Made by a program: the position numbers and the translations under genes. 64,000 nucleotides of DNA from Simplicispira metamorpha (GTDB lineage Bacteria; Pseudomonadota; Gammaproteobacteria; Burkholderiales; Burkholderiaceae_C), in contig NZ_SLXH01000007.1 in NCBI RefSeq assembly GCF_004341365.1, forward strand, positions 62,001 through 126,000, in the 5' to 3' direction. Below the pieces are notes generated by a model, which saw nothing but the letters and a program-made list of their open reading frames with translations, was not told where the DNA came from and ran no database searches. Numbering within the stretch: position 1 is the first letter of the stretch; the number at the start of each line of letters is the position of its first letter. This document shows positions 58,016 through 64,000 of the stretch, piece after piece.

Positions 58016-58066
58016 TGGCGACATGGCGACATGGCGACAGCGGCGACAGTGGCGACAGTGGCGACA
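58016..58066. repeat. Tandem TGGCGACA(G) tract
   Basis: Six units: TGGCGACA, TGGCGACA, TGGCGACAG, CGGCGACAG, TGGCGACAG, TGGCGACA. Unit length varies between 8 and 9. The 285-bp gap between integrase and toxin gene holds this, the first tract, an interspersed repeat copy and the toxin promoter, but no gene. Confidence 0.85.
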
Positions 58067-58135
58067 AGGGCCGGTGCTGCTGGCGCTGGTGGCCAGCAAT
58101 CTGCATGGCGCCCAAAGGGTACGGTTTAAGATACC

Positions 58136-58462
58136 ATGATGGACATTCAGATATACAGCGACAGCACAGGCCGTGTGCCTTTCGTGCAGTGGCTAGACGC
58201 GCTGGCCGACCGGCAAGGCCGCGCAGCCATCAAGGCCCGGCTACTGCGCCTGCAAGCGGGCAACTTTGGCGACTGCAAGCCCTTGCGCAGTGGGGTACAG
58301 GAACTGCGCATCGACAAGGGGCCTGGCTACCGCGTGTATCTGAGCCGACAGGGGCCGGTGCTGGTACTGCTGCTGTGCGGAAGTGACAAAGCCGACCAAG
58401 ACCGCGCCATCGGGCAGGCCATCCAATATCTGGACGACTGGAAGCAAAGGGGACGAATATGA
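58136..58462 (+). CDS. RelE/ParE-superfamily toxin (HigB/Gp49-like)
   Basis: A 108-residue putative toxin. The segments FVQWLDALADRQGRAAIKARLLRLQAGNFGDCKPLRSGVQELRIDKGPGYRVYLSRQGPVLVLLLCGSDKADQDRAI match the Gp49/HigB-type addiction-module killer branch, in which the family cleaves mRNA at the ribosome. It starts with two ATGs; the first, at 58136, is used. The antitoxin ATG overlaps its TGA (ATGA). Toxin before antitoxin is the HigBA order. Confidence 0.88.
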   Translation: MMDIQIYSDSTGRVPFVQWLDALADRQGRAAIKARLLRLQAGNFGDCKPLRSGVQELRIDKGPGYRVYLSRQGPVLVLLLCGSDKADQDRAIGQAIQYLDDWKQRGRI

Positions 58463-58758
58463 ATGCGCCGCGAAACGTGAGTTATCAGGGCTATCTGCTG
58501 GAATCGCTGAAAGACCCGGCAGAGGCCGCTGCCTACGTGGAGGCAGCGCTGGAGCTGGACGACCCCGCAGCGCTGCTGCTGGCACTGCGCCAAGTAGCCA
58601 AGGCACACGGCATGGCCGAGGTGGCGCGCCGTGCTGACGTGGGAGAAAAGACGCTGTTCCGCACCCTGAGCGAGAACGGGAACCCGACTATTGCCACCTT
58701 GCACAAGGTGTTGCACGCCGTGGGCTTGCGCCTGAGCATTACGCCTGAGCACGCTTAG
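58459..58758 (+). CDS. HigA-like antitoxin
   Basis: A 99-residue addiction-module antidote with the helix-turn-helix QVAKAHGMAEVARRADVGEKTLFRTLSENGNPTIATLHKVLHAVGLRLS in the C-terminal two thirds and a helical N-terminal toxin-binding part (YLLESLKDPAEAAAYVEAALE). It should neutralise the toxin and repress the pair's promoter. AAAGGGGAC serves as ribosome site within the toxin gene end. Confidence 0.9.
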   Translation: MNAPRNVSYQGYLLESLKDPAEAAAYVEAALELDDPAALLLALRQVAKAHGMAEVARRADVGEKTLFRTLSENGNPTIATLHKVLHAVGLRLSITPEHA

Positions 58759-58789
58759 GCAGCCAGCGCCCAGCAATGACAGCCCACGC

Positions 58790-59074
58790 ATGAAAACGCT
58801 CAAGACCCTTAAAGCCCAACTGCTGGCAAACCCCGACACCAGCGCCGCCTACGACGCCATGGCCGATGAATTTGGCATGGCCCGCGAACTGATAGCCGCC
58901 CGCGCCAGCATGGGCCTGACCCAAGCGGACGTGGCCCAGCGCATGGGCACCACCCAAAGCGTGGTGGCACGGCTGGAGAGCGGCAAGCGCCCGCCATCAC
59001 TGCGCAGCGTGCAACGCTATGCCCAGGCGATTGGGTGCCGTGCTGTGGTGCGGCTGGAACCAGCCCACGCCTGA
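58790..59074 (+). CDS. XRE family regulator (orphan antitoxin-like)
   Basis: A 94-residue helix-turn-helix protein. The helical start (LKTLKAQLLANPDTSAAYDAMADEFGMARELIAARAS) and HTH (LTQADVAQRMGTTQSVVARLESGKRPPSLRSVQRYAQAIG) match antitoxins that usually sit behind a RelE/HigB toxin. Here there is no second toxin: it follows the HigA-like gene after 31 bp. It could be a second antitoxin, a repressor of the element or a remnant. Confidence 0.87.
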   Translation: MKTLKTLKAQLLANPDTSAAYDAMADEFGMARELIAARASMGLTQADVAQRMGTTQSVVARLESGKRPPSLRSVQRYAQAIGCRAVVRLEPAHA

Positions 59075-59261
59075 CCCGTTTACACCCCAGATAGACCCGC
59101 CTCGAAACCGGGCCGAAAAGCGGGACACCTTCACCCGCCTGCTGGAGTATCTCGACAAGCTCCACGACAACTTCATGCGTGAAATGGAAGAAGGCTCCAA
59201 CATCCACGCCAAGAACGACGACTCCACGGTGTACAACGCGCGCAGATGTGTAAATGTTTGA
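59019..59261 (+). CDS. Possible small gene overlapping the XRE gene end
   Basis: 80 codons with a polar, helix-like stretch (RDTFTRLLEYLDKLHDNFMREMEEGSNIHAKNDDSTVYNA). The first 18 codons overlap the XRE gene in another frame and no ribosome site is clear. It may start later (for example in the GTGTAC-free part after 59075) or not be translated. No recognised family. Confidence 0.3.
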   Translation: MPRRLGAVLWCGWNQPTPDPFTPQIDPPRNRAEKRDTFTRLLEYLDKLHDNFMREMEEGSNIHAKNDDSTVYNARRCVNV

Positions 59262-59623
59262 AACGAAAATCTGCACCTCCCATCGTTGCATAGAGTTGCA
59301 TAGCGTTGCATGGGGGTTCACAGGGGCACAAATTCACTGTTTTGCACCACCGTCTGAGCGGTCACGACCACTACCGAGCGGGGGGCAGCCGCTTTCAACT
59401 GTGGCAGCATTGGGTTGCCTGTGTGGACAAACAGTAGTCCACAAACGGCGAAGGCTCCAGGTGTTCCACCACCTAGAGCCTTCAAAGACAGCCAAGACCC
59501 AAGCCTTGAAAGTCCTCCCAACGACGGGACTTTGAGGGTATCACGACCAACCTGTTGGACTTTTTCATCGGCTTGAGCGTGTTGGGGTTTTGGTTCTTCG
59601 TAGCCATCAATCAAGACTTTGCA
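59262..59623. other. Non-coding region with short direct repeats and hairpins
   Basis: No gene seen. It carries GTTGCAT three times at an exact 10-bp spacing (59285, 59295, 59305), the hairpin TGTGGAC-AAACAGTA-GTCCACA (59422-59443) and a second hairpin AAGGCTCCAGGTG-TTCCAC-CACCTAGAGCCTT (59451-59482). Phased repeats fit a regulator binding site or iteron-like element before the AlpA gene. Confidence 0.5.
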
Positions 59624-59830
59624 ATGAACCCAGCCCAAGCCCCGGCCCAGCAATTCCAAGACAGCCTCCTTCGAGTCCCAACGATCACCGAGCGCATGGG
59701 CGTGTCCCGTAGTTACTGGTGGAAGGGTGTGAAGGAAGGCCGCTTCCCGGCTGGAATCAAGCTTTCCACCCGCGTGACAGTTTGGCGCGCAAGCGAAATC
59801 GACAGCCTCATCGCCAATTTCGGCAAGTAA
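59624..59830 (+). CDS. AlpA-family excisionase-like regulator
   Basis: A 68-residue winged-helix DNA-binding protein: LLRVPTITERMGVSRSYWWKGVKEGRFPAGIKLSTRVTVWRASEIDSLIANFGK fits the AlpA/Prophage-CP4 regulator family, in which members activate integrase or excision genes. ATG 59624 gives the standard length; a longer start would add a non-conserved Phe-rich leader. It opens the chain of small genes in the element. Confidence 0.85.
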   Translation: MNPAQAPAQQFQDSLLRVPTITERMGVSRSYWWKGVKEGRFPAGIKLSTRVTVWRASEIDSLIANFGK

Positions 59831-59839
59831 GGGGCGCCC

Positions 59840-60085
59840 ATGCACAGCAAACAGAATGCCGTACAGGCAGGGAAAGTCGCGCCCACATTTCCACCAATTG
59901 AGCTGGAGCACCGTCCGGTAGTGCCCACCAACCAGGCCGCTCACTACCTGAGCCGCCGTCCCCAGACCCTGCGCGGCTGGGCTTGCAACGAGGATGGCCC
60001 GCTGCGCCCCCTGCGCTTGCATGGCCGCTTGCTGTGGAGCGTGGCCGACATTCGCCGCCTGCTTGGTTTGGAGGTGGCGCAATGA
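59840..60085 (+). CDS. Small helix-turn-helix protein
   Basis: An 81-residue protein. The segment VPTNQAAHYLSRRPQTLRGWACNEDGPLRPLRLHGRLLWSVADIRRLLG has the MerR/Xis-like winged-helix pattern (N/T-x-x-A-x-x-L...R-x-x-L-x-W-x-x...xx-L-x-W-x-x-x-D-I-x-x-L). Probably a regulator or recombination directionality factor. It is 9 bp behind the AlpA gene and its TGA overlaps the next ATG. Confidence 0.7.
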   Translation: MHSKQNAVQAGKVAPTFPPIELEHRPVVPTNQAAHYLSRRPQTLRGWACNEDGPLRPLRLHGRLLWSVADIRRLLGLEVAQ

Positions 60086-60489
60086 CCGGCACCACCCCAA
60101 TCTACGTCCACCCCGACGGCCACGAAATCACCGTGGGCCAGGGCCTGATAACCGCCTGCACCGCCGAGGGCATTGCCCTTTCCATGCCCATCGGCCCCGA
60201 TGGCCTGGCCGCCTTGGGCGCTGCGCTGCTGGAACACGCGACTACCGCGGCCCAGGACGAGAGCGAGCGCGCTGGCGCTGCTTTGGGCACCGACCTGGTG
60301 CGTGAACTGTCCGCGCTGCTTGGCCGCCCCCAGGCCGAGACGTTCCGCGCTGTACGTGAAGCCCTGCGCGCCCTGGTCAAGCTGGAGCACGGCGACAGCG
60401 CTGCCGGTGGTTTTGCTGGTGCCATCGTCAACGTGCTGGAGCTGGGCATTGCCAACCTGCCTCAGTTCGATGAAGGGGGCGAGTCATGA
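60082..60489 (+). CDS. Hypothetical protein of the element
   Basis: A 135-residue acidic, Ala/Leu-rich, probably helical protein (LGAALLEHATTAAQDESERAGAALGTDLVRELSALLG). No family recognised. Coupled at both ends by ATGA overlaps, so it belongs to the same translational chain. Confidence 0.7.
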   Translation: MTGTTPIYVHPDGHEITVGQGLITACTAEGIALSMPIGPDGLAALGAALLEHATTAAQDESERAGAALGTDLVRELSALLGRPQAETFRAVREALRALVKLEHGDSAAGGFAGAIVNVLELGIANLPQFDEGGES

Positions 60490-61136
60490 AAAAAGCGCCC
60501 GACACCACAAAAGCAGCATCGAGCGCACCAGACACCGCGCAGTTTACCGCCATGGCCCGTGGGCTGGCGCTGGTTGACGCCCTCAACACCGCCGTGCTGC
60601 GCGCCTGGTGTGCCTCGCCATCGGCGTGGAGCCGTGGCACAATTCGCCTCAAGCCGAAAGGCCCGGCGTGTGATGACGCCTTTGGACAAGTGGTTGCAAC
60701 CCCCACCAACAAGCGGGGTTTTGTCTCGCCAAAATTCTTGGGACTGGTGCGTCTGCACTGGCCCTGCATGGTTTCGGGCGGGGTGGGCCTACCCGCAAGG
60801 ATGGCCGCACGGCTTGTCCCGTGTCATCAACACTCCCGCCCACCCGTTGCGTGTGATGACGCAGCGTGTGGTTCTCAGTCTCGACAAGGAGCAACCATGC
60901 ACCACACCACCGTGGCCAGCGCCAGCGCGCGCACGCCTGCCACCCTGCCCACCACGGGCAATACCCCCACCACTATCGACCTGGTAGCCCTGCACGGCGA
61001 GGTCGTCAACGCCTGTGCCATGGCCCGCTGGTATGCAGCCCGCCACCGTCACACCGAAGCGGCACGCAAGCTGCGCCAAGCCCTGGCAGCCCTGCGCCGC
61101 CTGGCCGCGTTTGAGCGAGCGGAGGCCGCAGCATGA
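60486..61136 (+). CDS. Ash-like protein, two possible starts
   Basis: Frame of 216 codons coupled by ATGA to the gene before and after. The middle (HWPCMVSGGVGLPARMAARLVPCHQHS, then CDDAACGSQSRQGATMHHTT) has the compositional look of P4 Ash-type proteins encoded across the immunity region. An internal ATG at 60897 has a far better ribosome site (AAGGAGCAACC) and gives a 79-residue protein with a helical end (RWYAARHRHTEAARKLRQALAALRRLAAFERA). Either or both may be made. A terminator-like hairpin lies inside the 5' part, odd for a coding frame. Confidence 0.55.
   Translation: MKKAPDTTKAASSAPDTAQFTAMARGLALVDALNTAVLRAWCASPSAWSRGTIRLKPKGPACDDAFGQVVATPTNKRGFVSPKFLGLVRLHWPCMVSGGVGLPARMAARLVPCHQHSRPPVACDDAACGSQSRQGATMHHTTVASASARTPATLPTTGNTPTTIDLVALHGEVVNACAMARWYAARHRHTEAARKLRQALAALRRLAAFERAEAAA
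60666..60862. promoter_or_regulatory. P4-immunity-like repeats and terminator within the ash-like frame
   Basis: GCGTGTGATGACGC occurs at 60666-60679 and again at 60849-60862; an inverted relative, GTGTCATCA, lies at 60821-60829. Between them AACCCC-loop-GGGGTT followed by TTTTGT (60698-60724) looks like an intrinsic terminator. Complementary short repeats around a terminator resemble the antisense-controlled termination of P4 immunity. Confidence 0.5.
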
Positions 61137-61852
61137 GCACCACACCCTGGACTCCTACCCACCACGCCAGCACCCACAAAACCAAGCCCGTGCGCCTGCT
61201 GGCGCTGGGCACCGGCCCCCACGGCAAGACCGCATTGCTGGAGTTCCCCGAGGGCTGGCAGCGCACCATTGACCTGCCCACCCAGGCCGACGCCTGGCAC
61301 CCGCTGTTTGATGAACTGGCGGCAGACGACAAGGACAAGCTGCACAAGCACACCGCCCACCCAATCATCCGCCACGCTGACGGCACCCGCACCAGACAAG
61401 GCGCACTGTCCTTCATCACCCAACAAATCAGCCGCAATGGTGGCCGGATAGGTGAACGCTGCTTTGACGTGCCCGAAGAGGACTACTTAGCGGGCAACAT
61501 CACAGGCTACCGCTGTGCAGGCGATTTGCTGGCTGCGTTGCAGTGCGGCTACGGGCCATACATTCCGCTGAACAACATCCTTGATGAGGCGATAGCGGCC
61601 ACACATGAGTCTTTTGACAAGACTGGCCGCCGTGGTGCCGCCGTGGCGTTTCTGGAAGTCGTCAGGGAGTCCATGACCTTCATGGCCAAGCACGCCATGC
61701 ACACCGAGTTCGTGAGCGGCCGCATTGCCCGGGCCGAGCAATACCAAGCCTATTGCGCAGAGAGCGAAGCATCCGACAAAGCCGCGTTCGTGCAGCGGAT
61801 GAAGGACGCAAAAGCAGCGAAGGCGCAGCGCGCAAACGGCGGTGCAGCATGA
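61133..61852 (+). CDS. Hypothetical protein of the element
   Basis: A 239-residue protein with a mixed, soluble composition; no family recognised. Landmarks are PIIRHADGTRTRQGALSFITQQIS and LAGNITGYRCAGDLLAALQCGYGPYIPLNNILDEAIAATHESFDK. It starts with ATGA coupling to the gene before and ends with the same coupling to the next. Confidence 0.75.
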   Translation: MSTTPWTPTHHASTHKTKPVRLLALGTGPHGKTALLEFPEGWQRTIDLPTQADAWHPLFDELAADDKDKLHKHTAHPIIRHADGTRTRQGALSFITQQISRNGGRIGERCFDVPEEDYLAGNITGYRCAGDLLAALQCGYGPYIPLNNILDEAIAATHESFDKTGRRGAAVAFLEVVRESMTFMAKHAMHTEFVSGRIARAEQYQAYCAESEASDKAAFVQRMKDAKAAKAQRANGGAA

Positions 61853-62370
61853 GTGCGCCCCACAAGAGCATCCCGCATCACAACGCCTTCGACGTGCTGC
61901 GCAACAGCCACGGCGTCATCCTCACCGAGCTTGAGACATCCCGCCTAGCAACCGCGCTGCAAGGCGTTCAGACCATTGCCGCCATCCTGCAACAGCGTGA
62001 ACTCGATGTTGACCAAGACCCCGGCGATGGCCTGACCTTTGACAGCAACGTGGCGCAGGGGCTGATTGCCGCCCTGGCCACCTGTGCCAAGTACGCCGAG
62101 GGCATCGTGGACACGGGCGGCCTCATGGGCCAATGCGCAACACACAACACCCCAGCCTATGCCGAGTTGGAGGCCGCCCGCTGGCGTGTGCTGGAAGCCA
62201 ACCGCAAGGGGGCCAGCGAATGGGCGAAAGAGCAGCAGGCCGAGCACCACCAAAACCCACAGCCAAAACAGGCTGAAAACCATACCCAGCAAGCGCAAGC
62301 AGCTATCAAAGATGAAGCGCCGAAGCCTGCCCGCCGCACTGTGAACACCAGCGCGCAGCACATCCAGTAA
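61849..62370 (+). CDS. Hypothetical protein of the element
   Basis: A 173-residue protein: an N-terminal part (LETSRLATALQGVQTIAAILQQRELD) and a helical middle, then a Gln/Lys-rich tail. The tail (about residues 140-160; THTQQAQAAIKDEAPK-like) is encoded by a sequence resembling the interspersed repeat (CAAGCGCAAGCAGCTATCAA), so it may be repeat-derived. No family recognised. Confidence 0.72.
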   Translation: MSAPHKSIPHHNAFDVLRNSHGVILTELETSRLATALQGVQTIAAILQQRELDVDQDPGDGLTFDSNVAQGLIAALATCAKYAEGIVDTGGLMGQCATHNTPAYAELEAARWRVLEANRKGASEWAKEQQAEHHQNPQPKQAENHTQQAQAAIKDEAPKPARRTVNTSAQHIQ

Positions 62371-62379
62371 GGGCACACC

Positions 62380-62724
62380 ATGACCGATTTTCAGAAGCCC
62401 GAGCAGTCGGGCCAGGCTGCTGCATTGCCTGGAACATCCATGCAGCACTCTTTGCGCGCTGTCTTCCCTGGTCTTTGCGATGAGCAAATCCATGGACGCA
62501 TCGACGGCGTGATCCCAATGAGCAAGCCAGAAATTGAGGCCGTTGTGGCTTCGGACTGGTTCAAGTCGCTGAAGAAATCACAGCGCGCGGTGTTTGCCTG
62601 CGGCTGGTTCCACTGGCTTGAACGTGGAAGCAACCAGCACAAGCGCGTCACCAAGACCACCACGCCCCGCTTCGCTGCGGAGGCAGCCCAAAGCCTGATT
62701 GCGGAGGTTTCCCATGCTGCTTAA
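62380..62724 (+). CDS. Hypothetical protein of the element
   Basis: A 114-residue soluble protein with a distinctive ACGWFHWLERGSNQHKRVTK. No family recognised. It follows the previous gene by 9 bp and overlaps the ParB-like gene by 11 bp, so it is part of the same transcript. Confidence 0.72.
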   Translation: MTDFQKPEQSGQAAALPGTSMQHSLRAVFPGLCDEQIHGRIDGVIPMSKPEIEAVVASDWFKSLKKSQRAVFACGWFHWLERGSNQHKRVTKTTTPRFAAEAAQSLIAEVSHAA

Positions 62725-63652
62725 CCTGCACTCCATTCGCATCGACGGCGGCACCCAATCGCGTGCCGAGCTGAACAACACGACGGTGGAGGAATACACC
62801 GAGGCGATGCTGGAGGGCGCGGCATTCCCGCCCATCGTGGTGTTCTTCGATGGTGCCTCCTACTGGCTGGCCGATGGCTTTCACCGTTACTTTGGCGCCG
62901 ACCACGCGGGCCTCGATGAAGTAGATGCCGAGGTGCGCCAAGGCACCCAGCAGGACGCCCAGCTTTTCAGCTTTGGCGTGAACGCAAGCCATGGCCTGCG
63001 CCGCACCAACGCCGACAAGCGCAAAGCCGTCACTGGAGCGCTGCAACACCCGGTTTCAGGCCAGTGGGGTGACCGCCAGATCGCCAAGCACTGCGGTGTT
63101 GACCATAAGACGGTGGCAGCAGTTCGCGCCGCTATCTGGGGAAATTCCCCAGATACGCCCACCGAACGCACCGTTACCCGCAACGGCACCAGCTACCAGC
63201 AGAACACCACCAACATCGGCAAGACCGACAGGCCAGCCCCGGCAGCCATTCCGGCACCTGCACCGGCAGCGCCGCTGCCGAAGCCCGTGGTTGTGGTGCC
63301 GCCGCCCAAGACCAGCCAGCCCGATCATTTCAGGGTGCCCCATGGCGAAGGCCCACCCGAAGGCATGAACGAGGACGACTTCGGCCCCAGCCCCGAGGAG
63401 ATCGCAGAGGCCGAAGCCGCCGACCGTGCCGAGCGCGAGCTGGTAGAGAAGATGCTGGCCGCCGACGACAAGATGGCGATGCTGTTCGATGAGGTCAAGA
63501 TGCTCAAGGCCCAGGTTGACCGGCTGGAGCGCCACCGCGATGAGCTGATGAACAAGGCCCACGCCCTCGACCAGATTGCCAGGAAGCGCGACCGCGAGAA
63601 CCTGCGCTTGCTCAAGCAGCTGGACGAGCTGAAGAAAGGCGGTGCCCGATGA
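62714..63652 (+). CDS. ParB N-terminal-domain protein with coiled coil
   Basis: A 312-residue protein. The ParB/sulfiredoxin-like N-terminal domain runs to about residue 85 (IRIDGGTQSRAELNNTTVEEYTEAMLEG, FFDGASYWLADGFHRYFGA), with a helix-turn-helix segment WGDRQIAKHCGVDHKTVAAVR (about 117-140), a Pro/Ala-rich linker and a long C-terminal coiled coil (VEKMLAADDKMAMLFDEVKMLKAQVDRLERHRDEL). Such proteins occur in phages and islands, for segregation or transcription control. The ATG at 62714 gives the shortest clean N-terminus. It is coupled to the helicase by ATGA. Confidence 0.85.
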   Translation: MLLNLHSIRIDGGTQSRAELNNTTVEEYTEAMLEGAAFPPIVVFFDGASYWLADGFHRYFGADHAGLDEVDAEVRQGTQQDAQLFSFGVNASHGLRRTNADKRKAVTGALQHPVSGQWGDRQIAKHCGVDHKTVAAVRAAIWGNSPDTPTERTVTRNGTSYQQNTTNIGKTDRPAPAAIPAPAPAAPLPKPVVVVPPPKTSQPDHFRVPHGEGPPEGMNEDDFGPSPEEIAEAEAADRAERELVEKMLAADDKMAMLFDEVKMLKAQVDRLERHRDELMNKAHALDQIARKRDRENLRLLKQLDELKKGGAR

Positions 63653-64000
63653 ACGCCGCCACCGATGCCCGGCTGTTTGCCGACGAGGCACCCAGCTATG
63701 AAGCTGCCCGGTTTCCCGCGCCGCGCCCGTTCCAGGAATCGGCCCACCAAGCGCTGCGCCAAGGCTTTCGGGATGGCCACCGCTGCCAGTTGATTGCCGC
63801 GCCCACCGGCGCAGGCAAAACGCTGCTGGCGCTGCGCGTGGCCCACGAAGCCCTGCTGCGCGGTAGGCGCGTGGTGTTTCTGGCTGACCGCACGACGCTG
63901 ATCAACCAGACCAGCGCCGCCGCCGATGCCGTGGGCCTGACCCAGCACGCGATCATTCAGGCCGGGCACCCGCGCCGTGACAACAGCTTGCCGTTCCAGA
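63649..64000 (+). CDS. Superfamily II DEAD/DEAH helicase, partial
   Basis: The first 117 residues of a helicase: RPFQESAHQALRQGFRDGHRCQLIAAPTGAGKTLLALRVAHEALLRGRRVVFLADRTTLINQTSAAA shows a Q-like motif, Walker A (APTGAGKT, about residues 51-58) and motif Ia. Probably an XPB/SSL2-type element helicase used in replication. It is cut by the window edge; the rest and the true size are not visible. Confidence 0.88.
   Translation, partial: MNAATDARLFADEAPSYEAARFPAPRPFQESAHQALRQGFRDGHRCQLIAAPTGAGKTLLALRVAHEALLRGRRVVFLADRTTLINQTSAAADAVGLTQHAIIQAGHPRRDNSLPFQ

Larger units (their letters stand above)
56241..64000. mobile_element. Integrative element (left end), tRNA-targeted, runs off the right edge
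   Basis: Border: tRNA 3' fragment at 56241-56288. Contents: tyrosine integrase, toxin-antitoxin pair plus XRE gene, AlpA-type regulator, a helix-turn-helix protein, a chain of small genes coupled by ATGA overlaps, an ash/immunity-like region, a ParB-like protein and the start of a superfamily II helicase. The layout resembles P4-like satellites or small genomic islands. No capsid, packaging or conjugation gene is visible in this part. The right border and cargo are not in the window. Confidence 0.82.

Noticed and set aside
57867-58066. CRISPR array
   Set aside because: Units are 8-9 bp, directly tandem without unique spacers, and no cas genes are near.
57618-58099. Frames encoding VATVATV or CRHCRHC through the tandem tracts
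   Set aside because: The periodic peptides are by-products of 9-bp repeat units; no start or ribosome site supports translation.
59254-59535. 93-codon frame before the AlpA gene
   Set aside because: It spans the phased repeats and both hairpins, with Cys/Ser/Leu-rich random-looking translation.

Overview
The window is high-GC DNA from a betaproteobacterium, most likely family Comamonadaceae (Acidovorax/Simplicispira/Comamonas-like). The reasons are the hda / purM / AI-2E-permease arrangement, the murJ-rpsT divergent pair, a DUF3579 gene beside argD-argF, an isolated Bug-type solute-binding protein, a DUF4148 protein, and many copies of a short interspersed repeat (cores like TAGCTGCTAGCGCTTAT and GCTATCAAAA..TAGC) that I associate with this family. 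Apart from the right end this is ordinary chromosome.

Layout. 0-3.4 kb: a copper-linked group on the minus strand (DUF2946 protein, PCuAC copper chaperone, MbnP-like lipoprotein, di-heme MbnH-like protein cut by the window edge). 3.4-14.4 kb: a Bug binding protein, then housekeeping genes (folK, pcnB, HAD hydrolase, hda, purM, AI-2E permease, PHB-depolymerase-like esterase, SirB1 protein, murJ). 14.5-28.5 kb: rpsT, DUF3579, argD-argF, YkgJ protein, an active-looking diguanylate cyclase, zinc metallopeptidase, rhlE-type helicase, apaH, an H-NS-like protein, acnA and an FAD monooxygenase. 28.5-33.6 kb: MFS transporter, kynB, a large phytase-like lipoprotein and dcd. 33.7-42.8 kb: a purine uptake and salvage block on the minus strand: one ABC ATPase, two permeases, two BMP lipoproteins and an adenine/adenosine deaminase form one operon, with a third BMP gene nearby behind a structured leader ending in an intrinsic terminator. 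43-48.7 kb: a DUF4148 protein and a c-di-GMP cluster (sensor with GGDQF, a Crp/Fnr regulator, an EAL-CBS-GGDDF protein with a His-rich tail). 48.7-55.5 kb: an RND tripartite efflux operon with a divergent TetR repressor and a perfect AcrR-type operator between them.

From 56.24 kb to the right edge lies an integrative element. Its left border is a 48-nt 3' fragment of a CAT-anticodon tRNA. Then come candidate integrase arm sites, a tyrosine integrase, two related 8-9-bp tandem-repeat tracts, a toxin-antitoxin pair plus an extra XRE gene, an AlpA regulator and a tightly coupled run of small genes that includes a P4-ash/immunity-like region, a ParB-like protein and the start of a superfamily II helicase. 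The intact tRNA and the cargo must lie beyond the window. This element is the least explained part of the window. The other candidates for something new are the structured leader at 34.9 kb and the interspersed repeat that has entered coding frames (acnA, the TetR C-terminus, one island gene).
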